19,442 nt of DNA from Lachnospiraceae bacterium UBA7027 (GCA_002494135.1 DLBG01000065.1:1-19442), one strand, 5' to 3'; positions 1 to 7,712 are shown, counted from the first letter of the stretch. Numbers and translations: made by a program. The notes: generated by a model from the letters alone, not told the origin.

Positions 1-22
1 CGTGGACTTTGTCTTCAGTCTG

Positions 23-50
23 AATCCCCCTCTTAAGAGAGGGGGATTTT
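23..50 (+). terminator. Intrinsic terminator of an upstream gene outside the window
   Basis: A perfect 11-bp inverted repeat (AATCCCCCTCT / AGAGGGGGATT) with a 4-nt loop occupies 23-48 and ends in a short T-run (47-50). It would end transcription of a plus-strand gene lying left of the window. The structure also shows that the methyltransferase reading frame, which is open from TTG at 49, cannot really start there. Confidence 0.85.
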
Positions 51-117
51 GCCTTATAGAACAGTAGTAAGCGGAGCAAAGATTATCGCCCCAAAAACAG
101 GGAATGGATTGTGGTCA

Positions 118-762
118 ATGAAAACGGAAAAGCAGTATAAAGAATTAACAATAAAAGAGTTTACCAAGGCGGCGGATAAATACGAAAGCGATCATGCGGG
201 AATCTATGAAATCTGTAAGGAAGATTATCCGTATATCTCTTCCGAACTTGAAAAAGAAGAATATCATGATCTCCTTGATTGCGGTTGCGGAACTGGTCCG
301 ATGATCTCTCTCCTTTATGAAAAAGACCCCTCGAAGCATTATACCGGGCTGGATTTGACACCCAAAATGATTGAGGTCGGAAGGTCAAAGAATCTTTCGG
401 GTGTTGACTGGGTCGTGGGGGATTGTGAAAACCTGCCCTTTGAAGAAAACTCTTTCGATGTCATCATCTGTTCCAACAGTTTCCATCATTATCCGAATCC
501 GCAGAGATTTTTTGACAGCGTAAAGAGAGTATTACGACCGGGAGGAAGACTGATTCTACAGGACTATACGGCACCAAAACCAATCCTCTGGCTTATGAAT
601 CACACGGAAATGCCGATGGCAAATATGATCGGACACGGAGATGTGGCAGCCAGATCGCTTGATGAGATTAAAACGTTTTGCGATGCGGCCGGTTTAAAAG
701 TTGAAAAACTAAACAGGGCAAAGAAAATGCGCCTTCACCTGGTAGCAAGAAAGATACAATAA
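118..762 (+). CDS. Class I SAM-dependent methyltransferase (Methyltransf_11/25 type)
   Basis: This is a soluble 214-aa protein of the small class I methyltransferase family. It has the glycine-rich motif I (LLDCGCGTG, residues about 52-60) that binds S-adenosylmethionine, an acidic residue at the end of the second strand (GLDLTPKMI, D79), the VVGDCENLPF motif, and the strand-4 motif DVIICSNSFHHYPNP, followed by LRPGGRLIL. The substrate cannot be read from the sequence. The frame is open back to TTG at 49, but that codon lies on the upstream terminator, so ATG 118 is preferred. An in-frame TTG at 109 sits closer to the weak AGGGA at 99-103 and is an alternative. The gene is followed after 71 bp by a membrane protein gene on the same strand. 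Class assignment is firm; substrate and exact start are not. Confidence 0.88.
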   Translation: MKTEKQYKELTIKEFTKAADKYESDHAGIYEICKEDYPYISSELEKEEYHDLLDCGCGTGPMISLLYEKDPSKHYTGLDLTPKMIEVGRSKNLSGVDWVVGDCENLPFEENSFDVIICSNSFHHYPNPQRFFDSVKRVLRPGGRLILQDYTAPKPILWLMNHTEMPMANMIGHGDVAARSLDEIKTFCDAAGLKVEKLNRAKKMRLHLVARKIQ

Positions 763-833
763 GGAGCAATCCTCAGGGACTGATTGATAAGTTTTTGTCG
801 TTTCTTTCCGGCAAAACGATTGTGAGGTGTAAA

Positions 834-1337
834 ATGATTTTAACGGTATTTCTGGCAATTATATTTTGCGCGGCCATGACACTGATGTTGTTTTCGGCGA
901 TTGCATTTATTCAAAACACGAAATTCTTTTCTTCTGCACCGAAGGAAGCCAGAGAGGTTTTGATTCCGAGAGAAAAGGAACTCTTCTACGGAGCGCATGC
1001 CATCGGATGGGTTCTTATGACATTCAGTTTTCTCATGATTCTGGGTGTTGGATTTATTTCCGTATGGGACGGTTTTCGAAACCATTTCACCTTCCTTCAG
1101 TTCTTTTTGAGGTTCGTGATTATTTTTTCGACGTATAAAATATACGATATGATTTACTTCGACTATTTTCTGCTTATGAAATACCACTTCTTTCAATATT
1201 ATTTTCCAGAAGTGGAGAGCGTATATGCCGACAGGAAATACGGATACAATATAAAAAGTCAGTTGCTGAAACTGTTCATTATTTTCCCCGGAGCATCGGC
1301 TCTTGTGGCGCTGCTTTGCTCTTATCTGGTTAAATAA
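834..1337 (+). CDS. Four-helix membrane protein of unknown function
   Basis: I do not recognise this 167-aa protein. It shows four hydrophobic segments (about residues 4-26, 55-78, 88-114 and 144-165) with aromatic-rich loops (KIYDMIYFDYFLL, KYHFFQYYFPEVE), so it should be an integral membrane protein. ATG 834 is chosen because GAGGTG at 824-829 is a good ribosome binding site 4 nt upstream. The frame is open further to a TTG at 795, but that start lacks a site. It lies between a methyltransferase and an alpha/beta hydrolase on the same strand, with gaps of 71 and 86 bp and no terminator visible between them, so the three may be co-transcribed. A membrane-associated role in modifying a lipid or small molecule would be guesswork. 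Confidence 0.75.
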   Translation: MILTVFLAIIFCAAMTLMLFSAIAFIQNTKFFSSAPKEAREVLIPREKELFYGAHAIGWVLMTFSFLMILGVGFISVWDGFRNHFTFLQFFLRFVIIFSTYKIYDMIYFDYFLLMKYHFFQYYFPEVESVYADRKYGYNIKSQLLKLFIIFPGASALVALLCSYLVK

Positions 1338-1423
1338 AAAAAAGCCCGGGGTGACCGAAAGAGTATTTTCCAAATTATTACAGCAAAAACAAAAGAATAG
1401 AGGAACAGAATAAAGGAGCAAAA

Positions 1424-2191
1424 ATGCAGTACGAAGAAATGGGGAACATGTCTGGAAAGACAATGATGCTTTTGCCGGGAACATGCTGTGACTGGCAGAT
1501 GAATTTTGAAAAAGTCATTCCGTATCTGTCGGAAAAATATCATCTCATATGTGTAAATTACGACGGCTTTGACGGAGGTGACAGTGTTTTTCCGGATATG
1601 ATTACGATTACGGAAAAAATAGAAAAGTACATCAAGGAAAATCACGGCGGACGACTTGACGGTGCTATCGGATCTTCTCTCGGTTCGAGTTTTGTAGGTC
1701 AGCTTGTTCAAAGAAAAAACGTGCATATCGATCATGCGATTTTCGGAAGTCCCGATCTTGATCAAAGCGGTAAAGTAAGCGCATACCTTCAGTCAAAGCT
1801 GGTGGTTCCGCTTCTTACGAGTGTTACAAAGAGCGAAAAGAAAAGAAACCGGACGAAGGAAAAACTGAAAAGCTTTTTTCTGATGGATGAGGAAACAGCA
1901 GAAAAATTTGTGGCAGGGTTTTCGAGATTCAACCCCGTTTCAATCAAAAACGAATATTATACGGATCTTTTGACCCATCTTGATAATGATATCAATGTAG
2001 AGCATACGATTCCGCATTTTATCTATGCAAACAAGATGGGAGAAAAATATTTAAAGAGATATAAGAAGTATTTCCATAATCCGGACATCAGGGAGTTTAA
2101 CATGCAGCATGAACAATGGGTATTCAGCGGCGATGAATATGCCATTCCCGTGCTGAAAGCAATCGATGAATTTATGGAGACGCCGGTGTAA
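1424..2191 (+). CDS. Alpha/beta hydrolase
   Basis: This is a 255-aa cytoplasmic alpha/beta-hydrolase-fold protein. The N-terminal strand ends in LLPGT, where the oxyanion-hole segment is expected. The nucleophile elbow is G-S-S-L-G (residues 83-87, nucleophile S85). A late His (H229, in QHEQWVFSGDEYAIPVL) is placed as the catalytic base. The acid may lie in the region of residues 190-205 but was not pinned down. No signal peptide is present. AGGAG at 1414-1418 supports the ATG. It closes a possible three-gene unit with the methyltransferase and membrane protein. Substrate unknown; an esterase, thioesterase or lipase-like activity is possible from the fold. Confidence 0.85.
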   Translation: MQYEEMGNMSGKTMMLLPGTCCDWQMNFEKVIPYLSEKYHLICVNYDGFDGGDSVFPDMITITEKIEKYIKENHGGRLDGAIGSSLGSSFVGQLVQRKNVHIDHAIFGSPDLDQSGKVSAYLQSKLVVPLLTSVTKSEKKRNRTKEKLKSFFLMDEETAEKFVAGFSRFNPVSIKNEYYTDLLTHLDNDINVEHTIPHFIYANKMGEKYLKRYKKYFHNPDIREFNMQHEQWVFSGDEYAIPVLKAIDEFMETPV

Positions 2192-2246
2192 CTGCCGGAT
2201 AACGGGGGAAAGGATTAAAGCCTTACTGGAAGCAACTGTCGGGGTA

Positions 2247-2255
2247 TGGTATAAT
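2247..2255 (+). promoter_or_regulatory. Extended -10 promoter (TGGTATAAT)
   Basis: TG at 2247-2248, one base, then a consensus TATAAT at 2250-2255 form an extended -10 element. No good -35 lies 16-18 bp upstream, which extended -10 promoters tolerate. It is followed 34 bp later by a strong ribosome binding site and the ATG of the broken secreted-protein gene at 2290, so it probably once drove, or still drives, that gene. Confidence 0.6.
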
Positions 2256-2289
2256 ATTGAAAAATCCGGTGAAACAGGAGGACAATACG

Positions 2290-2574
2290 ATGCGGAAAAT
2301 GAAAAAACCGACAGCAGCAATTACCGGGGCGGTGCTTGTGTTTTCGGTACTGTTTATGCCCGTAATCAGCCGGGCCGATAGTGGATTGGTAGCAAAAGGA
2401 TTTAACCTGGAGTAATGTAACCTTTTCAGAGGATTATTCCAATCTTTACTACAACGGATTTACGACGACAAGGGTGAGGAACATCTGATCGTCATTCCTG
2501 GCGGCGGGAAATGCGCCGATCCCGGGATTCCCTGGTACGGTCCGGAATATCTGACCGGAAAGTTCGGACGATGA
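2290..2574 (+). pseudogene. Remnant of a small secreted-protein gene with intact start
   Basis: AGGAGG at 2277-2282 precedes ATG 2290. The frame encodes a clear signal peptide: MRKMKKPTAA, then a hydrophobic core, then VISRADSG with an apparent cleavage site near residues 28-30. It stops after only 41 aa at TAA 2413. The next frame carries protein-like sequence (DLTWSNVTFSEDYSNLYYNG, about 2399-2458). The first frame then resumes with IYDDKGEEHLIVIPGGGKC and stops at 2572-2574. This is best explained by two frameshifts, the first in the AAAAGG run near 2394-2399, in a formerly longer secreted protein. The rest of 2192-2646 holds only the promoters. Alternatives are a genuine 41-aa secreted peptide or sequencing errors. 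I do not recognise the family. Confidence 0.5.
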
Positions 2575-2582
2575 TTGCTTAT

Positions 2583-2613
2583 TTGCATTATTATTTGCTA
2601 AGGTTGCTAAAAT
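2583..2613 (+). promoter_or_regulatory. Probable promoter of the C1 peptidase gene, with inverted repeat
   Basis: TGCTAAAAT at 2605-2613 is an extended -10 element, with TTGCAT at 2583-2588 as a possible -35 (19-bp spacer). An inverted repeat, TTGCATT (2583-2589) and AATGCAA (2611-2617), brackets the two elements and could be an operator. The peptidase ATG follows at 2647 with GGTGAG at 2636-2641. Confidence 0.45.
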
Positions 2614-2646
2614 GCAATCGGGTTTCAGTCTGATTGGTGAGAAATC

Positions 2647-3957
2647 ATGAAGAAAGATTTGTTTATTAAAAGAGCTGTTTCTGTCGCTTCGTTACTTGCC
2701 CTGAGTACCTTTTTACTGTGTGCGGACAGAATTGTTTCCGGCGGAAATCATATGAACGCACAGGGTGATGCAGGGGATGTCACAAGTGAGGCTGTAACCT
2801 CGGAAACCCCGGGGAAAGTTTCCGGCGGTGAAGTGCATGAGTATATGCATCCCGATGACGGGTATTACTGCCTGCTTGAAGACGGAGTGGAATATGAATT
2901 AAGAGAACAGCAGGCAGGAACATGCTGGATTTGCGCTTCCACCTGTGCCATGATTACCGCCTACCGGTTGAAGCATGAGGGGACAATCGAAGCGTTTGAC
3001 GATCTGGATCTGGTGGATGAGATTTTCGATGAAGATGAAAACGGCGGAGTTTCCGGCGGAGACGAGCATTATGGCGGCGTTGCTGTTTTTGTGGTCAACG
3101 AGTTAAGCCGTGGTTTTCTGGACGGCTATGTGCTGGACGGATACATTCAGGCGCAGGATTGGAGTTTGGAAGAGATAAAGGAAGGCATACAAAAGTACGG
3201 TGCACTTTATATCGGTATTCCTGATTCGCGTAAACGATTTATCAGACCGAAAGACGGATATCTTAACCTGAACTTTCCAAATCCGGAACCGGAAGACTAT
3301 GACCATTCCATCGCGATAGTCGGATGGGATGATCATTTCCCGAAAGAATATTTTGCCGTTGAGGCATCCCGGGACGGTGCCTGGATTGCCTATAACAGCA
3401 ACACTCCGGGGAAGTATTATTATGTTTCTTACGATACCCCTTTTGACCGGGTAAATGATCTGCCGGCTTTTATGTCGGTTACCGATGAATATACAAAGGT
3501 GCTTACGCATGACGGCGGCAGATGGACGGAAGATACGGCCGGCGAGGGAGAAACCGTAACGGCCAATGTTTTTAAGGAAGAAGGAAAGCTGGCGGCGGTC
3601 GGAACGTATATCACCCGGGATGATTCGGATCTTACGGTTCGGATTATGACTCCCGATTTGAAGGAAGTACTTTATTCCGCAGTCTTTCATGCGCCTTATG
3701 CCGGCTATTGCGTTATCCCGCTCGATACCCCGATGGAAGTGACGGAATATGCCATAGCCGTCACGTATCCGGACGGAGCACCCGTGGAGGGCGAATCATT
3801 TGATGAAAGCCCATTCCGGATTAAGGTATCGGGTAATGAGGGAGAGTCTTTTATTCTGGTGGGTGATGAGTGGCTGGATTTATGTATGGAAACCACATGG
3901 GACAGAATCGGATTCGTAACAAATAATGCCTGCATCCGGGCGTTATACGTTAAATGA
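2647..3957 (+). CDS. Secreted papain-like (C1) cysteine peptidase with lectin-like domain
   Basis: This 436-aa protein begins with an N-terminal signal peptide (KKDLFIKR then a hydrophobic stretch to about residue 25), followed by a low-complexity linker rich in Ser, Glu and Gly (about 31-65). The papain-like domain (about 75-270) shows the catalytic Cys in GTCWICAS (C93), the His in DYDHSIAIVGWDD (H220) and the Asn in AWIAYNSN (N250). Glutamines 88-89 supply the oxyanion residue, though with shorter spacing than the usual QGxCGSCW. The C-terminal part (about 290-436, with LAAVGTYIT and YAIAVTYPDG) resembles the Lectin_like domain found after bacterial C1 domains. It is probably exported or cell-surface located and cleaves proteins or peptides. 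It is a single gene, converging on the AraC gene with a 13-bp gap. The NSN in place of the usual NSW is unusual. Confidence 0.85.
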   Translation: MKKDLFIKRAVSVASLLALSTFLLCADRIVSGGNHMNAQGDAGDVTSEAVTSETPGKVSGGEVHEYMHPDDGYYCLLEDGVEYELREQQAGTCWICASTCAMITAYRLKHEGTIEAFDDLDLVDEIFDEDENGGVSGGDEHYGGVAVFVVNELSRGFLDGYVLDGYIQAQDWSLEEIKEGIQKYGALYIGIPDSRKRFIRPKDGYLNLNFPNPEPEDYDHSIAIVGWDDHFPKEYFAVEASRDGAWIAYNSNTPGKYYYVSYDTPFDRVNDLPAFMSVTDEYTKVLTHDGGRWTEDTAGEGETVTANVFKEEGKLAAVGTYITRDDSDLTVRIMTPDLKEVLYSAVFHAPYAGYCVIPLDTPMEVTEYAIAVTYPDGAPVEGESFDESPFRIKVSGNEGESFILVGDEWLDLCMETTWDRIGFVTNNACIRALYVK

Positions 3958-3970
3958 AAATTCAGGGATT

Positions 3971-4798
3971 TTATTTATTCTTCCGGAAGGCGCTTGGCGT
4001 CATTCCCTCTTTCCTTGAAAAAACCGAGGAAAAATAGTCGCCGCCGGAAAAGCCTGTCTCAATGGCGATTTCCGAAATGGATTTGTTTGTCTGGAGCAAT
4101 AATTCTTTGGCTCGAAGAATCCGTATATTAATTAAATAATCCGTAAAGGAAAGACCGGTCTGCGAGGAAAAAAGGCGTGAAAAATAGCCTTCCGAGAAGC
4201 CGGTCTTTGTTGCAACGAGCGGAAGACGCAGATCTTCCGCATAATGCTGTTCCATATAAAACATGGCATCCAGAATTTCTTTGGAGAGTTCTTCTTTAAA
4301 AAACTGTCGGTTCTTCTCCATGGTATTGTTATGGAGAAATACCACAAGATGATAGAGAAGTCCTGTCAGAATTACTTCCGAATAACTTTCTTTTTTTTCG
4401 TAAACGGAATGCATATCCTGCATAATCCGTTCTATATGCAGCCGGTCTTCTTCCGAAAAAGAAAGAAGCTTCTGTTCAAAAACACTGTTCCAGATATTCG
4501 TACTGATTTCCCTTTGAAAGCGTTCGGCCAGTTTGTCCGAAATTTTAATCAGATAGTTGGTATACGGAGTTTCGCTTGTGGAGAATGTCCTGTGGTAAAC
4601 CAAAGGAGGCATTGTGGTTACATCTCCGGCGTGAGCGTCAAACTGTCCGAACGGGGTAATGATGCGCCGGTCACCGGTCAGTATCATGCCGATGCTGTAG
4701 TGTGTTTCGGCAACCTCCATTTGCGGCATGGCAAAATCTGCCGGTAAAGACCGCTTCTGAACAGTGATTAAGGATTCCTTTGGAATTCGAAGAGGCAT
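3971..4798 (-). CDS. AraC-family transcriptional regulator (cupin sensor plus HTH)
   Basis: This 275-aa regulator has an N-terminal cupin-like sensor domain (about residues 20-90, including AGDVTTMPPLVYHRTF), a linker with helical character (about 100-165), and a C-terminal AraC DNA-binding domain with two helix-turn-helix units. The first is around LVATKTGFSEGYFSRLFSSQ and the second around SISEIAIETGFSGGDYFSSV, each with the conserved GF. AGGAG lies just upstream of the start. It is divergent from the kdgF-lyase-MATE-hydrolase operon, the usual position of a local activator, so I infer that it senses a pectin-derived sugar and controls that operon. The ligand is not deducible. Confidence 0.9.
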   Translation of the reverse strand: MPLRIPKESLITVQKRSLPADFAMPQMEVAETHYSIGMILTGDRRIITPFGQFDAHAGDVTTMPPLVYHRTFSTSETPYTNYLIKISDKLAERFQREISTNIWNSVFEQKLLSFSEEDRLHIERIMQDMHSVYEKKESYSEVILTGLLYHLVVFLHNNTMEKNRQFFKEELSKEILDAMFYMEQHYAEDLRLPLVATKTGFSEGYFSRLFSSQTGLSFTDYLINIRILRAKELLLQTNKSISEIAIETGFSGGDYFSSVFSRKEGMTPSAFRKNK

Positions 4799-4831
4799 TT
4801 GTCATCTCCTGTAAATGTCATAATTTTAAAG

Positions 4832-4860
4832 ATTATAGCATATTCTTCATATGAAAACAA
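4832..4860 (-). promoter_or_regulatory. Promoter of the AraC-family gene
   Basis: On the minus strand, TTGTTT (4855-4860) and TATAAT (4832-4837) are 17 bp apart, and TGC precedes the -10, giving an extended -10 element. A 10-bp palindrome TTCATATGAA (4846-4855) lies in the spacer and could bind a regulator. Confidence 0.65.
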
Positions 4861-4883
4861 AGGAAAACCGGAATTTAATGATT

Positions 4884-4889
4884 TATAAT
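4884..4889 (+). promoter_or_regulatory. -10 element of the kdgF operon, without a clear -35
   Basis: A consensus TATAAT lies 34 bp before the kdgF start. No TTGACA-like box is seen 16-18 bp upstream. That is what is expected if the divergent AraC protein must bind upstream to activate. A near-direct repeat beginning AAAAC (4854 and 4864, 10 bp apart) is a weak candidate for its half-sites. Confidence 0.5.
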
Positions 4890-4908
4890 GAAACCATAAA
4901 AACTATAG

Positions 4909-4915
4909 AAAGGAG
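4909..4915 (+). promoter_or_regulatory. Ribosome binding site fixing the kdgF start
   Basis: AAAGGAG ends 7 nt before ATG 4923. The frame is open from ATG 4851, but that codon has no such site and lies upstream of the -10 element, so 4923 is the start. Confidence 0.85.
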
Positions 4916-4922
4916 TGCCTTT

Positions 4923-5267
4923 ATGAAGACCGAAAAAAATCAGATTTGGGGATACGGAGAGAATACGGACGGGGTACCCGGCGGAGAAGGAATTATCAGA
5001 CAGATTAAGAGTTATACGGATGAGTTAATGGTGGTGGAAAATCATTTTCAAAAAGGTGCCGTCGGAGCGCTTCATTCTCATCCTCACACGCAGATTACGT
5101 ATGTGGTTTCCGGAGTATTTGAATTTACCGTCGGAGATGAAACCAAAGTCGTGAAAGCGGGAGATACAATGCTTAAAAAAGACGGAATTCGTCACGGTTG
5201 TGTTTGTCTCGAAGAGGGCATTTTACTTGATATTTTCTCACCAATGAGGGAAGACTTTGTAAAATAA
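4923..5267 (+). CDS. kdgF: KdgF-type cupin, unsaturated uronate linearising enzyme
   Basis: This is a 114-aa single-domain cupin closely resembling KdgF, which converts the cyclic 4,5-unsaturated galacturonate released by pectin lyases and unsaturated glucuronyl/galacturonyl hydrolases to the open keto form for the KduI/KduD/KdgK/KdgA route. Metal ligands are visible in GALHSHPHTQ (H51, H53, Q57) and in the second cupin motif (H91, in GIRHGC). The C-terminal D-x-F-x3-R pattern (D103, F105, R109, in LLDIFSPMREDF) matches the KdgF active-site region as I recall it. It has no signal peptide, so it acts in the cytoplasm. It is the first gene of the operon, 45 bp before the lyase gene that should make its substrate or substrate precursor. 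A general Cupin_2 protein is the alternative, but length and end motif favour KdgF. Confidence 0.8.
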   Translation: MKTEKNQIWGYGENTDGVPGGEGIIRQIKSYTDELMVVENHFQKGAVGALHSHPHTQITYVVSGVFEFTVGDETKVVKAGDTMLKKDGIRHGCVCLEEGILLDIFSPMREDFVK

Positions 5268-5300
5268 CAGCAATGAAACAGCGGTAATCGGGTTGAAATG

Positions 5301-5307
5301 AAGGAGA
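5301..5307 (+). promoter_or_regulatory. Ribosome binding site fixing the lyase start
   Basis: AAGGAGA is 5 nt before ATG 5313. The in-frame ATG at 5298 has no site of its own, so translation of the lyase is placed at 5313. Confidence 0.8.
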
Positions 5308-5312
5308 ACGGC

Positions 5313-7712
5313 ATGGAAATCTATCTGGATAAACTGTATCGTGATGACAAAAAAGCAGAGCCATTGTTTGTTGCAGTCCCTTTTCCGAAGGGAAAACTGC
5401 GGGATGAAAAGAGCGTACGGATGAGGGACGGCGAAAGCACGCTTCCGCTGCAGTGCAAGGTGACATCCCGCTACGACGACGGATCGGTTCGTTTTCTTTT
5501 CGTGCGTTTTCTTGCCGATCTGCCCGGAAATAAAAAGCTTACATTTTATCTGGACTGCGACAAAACGGAATCTTCTTTCCGGGATGAGCCGTTTCGTACT
5601 GTTCATCCCGTTTCCGTCCGTAAAACCGGTTCGGGTTTTGAAGTAAAAACGATGTTGGATGACAGCAAAGAGGAATTCTCTTTTGCCGTGAATAACGATT
5701 CTGCGGAAATATTCGGTCGCATCACCGTTGCGGGTAGAAATTACGAAGCCGGTCGGTTTGCCGGCCCTTTGTTAAAAGACGCGGACGGAAACGAATATGA
5801 CATTCTGCTTGGAGAATGGGAAGTGACGGAAGAAGGCCCCATTTGTGCGATTTTACAATCGCAGGGAACGCAGAAGACGAAGAACAAACAAATCCGGTTT
5901 GAAGTGAAACTGACGGCATATGCGGGAAAACCGTGGGTGGAAATATCCTATCGGATCATTAACACAACGGACGATCCCTTTGGAATCAAATCCCTGTGTT
6001 TTCAGATGATCGGAAATGCCGAAAACGGACAGATTTCCGCGGACAGTAAGGCGGATTATCCGGGCGAAAAACTGGATTCCACGGGCTGCGGGGAAGTGAT
6101 TACGGCAGCGCAGTTCGGAGAAGGCCCCGTTTATCATGCCAGAAGTTCGGCGGAAGCCGATCAGATTATGGAACTTGCAAAGCCTGAAAATATAAGAACC
6201 CTGGCAGCATCTTCCAACTATAAAACCGATTATTTTATCGCAAAGGGCGGCAATCCGGTCAGAAAAGCCGTGGATGCGGACAAACTGATGAAGGAAGCAA
6301 ACGAGCACTTTGCGGAGGTATTTTACGGAACTTTTTTTGCGGATTATACCGATTCGGACGGAGGATTCGCGGCAACCGTTTTTCAGGCGCAGCAGAATTT
6401 CCCCAAAGCGGTTGAAGCAAACAGGAACGGTGTAAAAGTTTTTATTGTGCCACAGGATGCCGGGCCGGTGGTACTGCAAAGCGGAATGTCCAGAGAACAG
6501 AAATTCCTGCTTCATTTCCACGATGCGAATCTCCCAATCAGTGAAATCAACAACCGAAGCATTATCTATCAGATGCCGGACCGCCCGTATGTTTCCTACA
6601 GGGTTCATAAGGAAGCCGGAATCTGGCCGGAGATTTTTGCGGATCAGAAAGACCCCATGGTGGAGCAGAACTTAATCGGACGGGCGGATTCCCACGCAAG
6701 GGCATACGGTATGCTGAATTTCGGTGATTCCTACGATGCCAATTATACGGCACAGGGCAGAGGAGACGGGAAGCTTGTCTGGTGCAATAACGAATACGAT
6801 TATCCGCATTCCTGTGCACTTTTATATGCCCGTACGGGAATCCGCCGGTTCATGGATTATATGATTGCATCCTGTTCACACTGGATGGATGTGGATATCT
6901 GTCATTATCACGCAAATCCCCTTTATGTCGGAGGACAGTGGGAACACACCGCAGGCCATACCGTAAACGGCGTGATGGTATGCTCACATGAGTGGGTGGA
7001 AGGTCTTTTGGACTACTATCATTTTACGGGTGACGAAAGAGGACTTCGGACCGCAATCGGAGTGGGAGAGAACGTTTTAAAACTTTTGGAACTTCCCTTA
7101 TACCAGAAGGCCGGTGAGGCAAATGCCAGGGAAACCGGCTGGGCGTTAAGAACGCTTACCGCCCTTTACGTGGAAACACATGATAAAAAATGGCTGGTAA
7201 AATGCGATAAGATCTTAAACGATTTTAAAATCTGGGAACAGACCTACGGTCACTGGCTTGCACCGTATACGGACAATACGGCGATTCGTGTCGGATTTAT
7301 GATTTCCATAGCGGTCGGCTCCCTGATGCGTTATTACAAGGTTTTCCCGGATGAAGAACTGAAAACCATGATTCTGCGTGCCGTGGATGACATGATTGAA
7401 AACTGCTATGTGGAAGACTGGGGGATTTTCTATTATAAAGAACTGCCCAGTTTAAACCGTCTCGGAAACAATACCCTTTTGCTTGAGGCGCTGACGGCAG
7501 CTTACGATCTGACCAAAGACACCAGATATCTTGAGTACGGAATGGGAACGTTTCGCAAAGCAATCCGGGAGTTTCCCTCTTACGAAAGCAGGAAGCAGAA
7601 GATGGAGGATGCGGTAATTGTCGGGAGTGCCAGCAGTAAGAATTTTGCCCAGAGTTTTATCCCGCTGGCCGGATTCTACAGAGCTTACTCGGAAAGTGTG
7701 CTGAATAAATGA
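5313..7712 (+). CDS. PcRGLX/YetA-like exo-rhamnogalacturonan lyase family protein
   Basis: This 799-aa protein resembles the family of Penicillium chrysogenum exo-rhamnogalacturonan lyase (PcRGLX, PL26) and B. subtilis YetA. The order is: an N-terminal RIFT-related beta domain (about 1-90, with PLFVAVPFPKGKL, then DGSVRFLFVRFLADLP), a central beta-sandwich (about 95-340), and a C-terminal alpha/alpha-barrel (about 350-799). The barrel carries the family's conserved stretches GMLNFGDSYD, WCNNEYDYPHS, DVDICHYHANP, HTAGHTVNG and SHEWVEGLLDYY (about 465-565), which hold the likely catalytic His, Tyr and Arg residues. No signal peptide, so it should cleave imported rhamnogalacturonan oligomers in the cytoplasm. 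Length is slightly below YetA (about 857 aa). Its stop overlaps the MATE start (ATGA). Exact substrate and lyase activity are inferred from family and context. Confidence 0.82.
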   Translation: MEIYLDKLYRDDKKAEPLFVAVPFPKGKLRDEKSVRMRDGESTLPLQCKVTSRYDDGSVRFLFVRFLADLPGNKKLTFYLDCDKTESSFRDEPFRTVHPVSVRKTGSGFEVKTMLDDSKEEFSFAVNNDSAEIFGRITVAGRNYEAGRFAGPLLKDADGNEYDILLGEWEVTEEGPICAILQSQGTQKTKNKQIRFEVKLTAYAGKPWVEISYRIINTTDDPFGIKSLCFQMIGNAENGQISADSKADYPGEKLDSTGCGEVITAAQFGEGPVYHARSSAEADQIMELAKPENIRTLAASSNYKTDYFIAKGGNPVRKAVDADKLMKEANEHFAEVFYGTFFADYTDSDGGFAATVFQAQQNFPKAVEANRNGVKVFIVPQDAGPVVLQSGMSREQKFLLHFHDANLPISEINNRSIIYQMPDRPYVSYRVHKEAGIWPEIFADQKDPMVEQNLIGRADSHARAYGMLNFGDSYDANYTAQGRGDGKLVWCNNEYDYPHSCALLYARTGIRRFMDYMIASCSHWMDVDICHYHANPLYVGGQWEHTAGHTVNGVMVCSHEWVEGLLDYYHFTGDERGLRTAIGVGENVLKLLELPLYQKAGEANARETGWALRTLTALYVETHDKKWLVKCDKILNDFKIWEQTYGHWLAPYTDNTAIRVGFMISIAVGSLMRYYKVFPDEELKTMILRAVDDMIENCYVEDWGIFYYKELPSLNRLGNNTLLLEALTAAYDLTKDTRYLEYGMGTFRKAIREFPSYESRKQKMEDAVIVGSASSKNFAQSFIPLAGFYRAYSESVLNK

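Noticed and set aside
23..48. Upstream inverted repeat as part of a repeat family or CRISPR
   Set aside because: Only one copy is seen in the window and it has the form of an intrinsic terminator.
49..117. N-terminal extension of the methyltransferase from TTG 49
   Set aside because: The codon lies on the tail of the upstream terminator and has no ribosome binding site. The family's conserved part begins after ATG 118.
840..1484. 214-aa minus-strand open frame over the membrane protein gene
   Set aside because: Antisense shadow; the plus strand has a good ribosome binding site and four clear membrane segments.
2166..2381. 71-aa plus-strand open frame overlapping the alpha/beta hydrolase end and the pseudogene
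   Set aside because: No ribosome binding site, low-complexity protein without family features, and it overlaps the better-supported signal-peptide frame.
5274..5287. TGAAACAGCGGTAA before the lyase gene as a cre site
   Set aside because: The central CG is displaced and the 3' half does not fit the consensus; much weaker than 12995-13008.
5853..6608. 251-aa minus-strand open frame inside the lyase gene
   Set aside because: Antisense shadow of a strongly supported coding region; no start signals and no recognisable domain.
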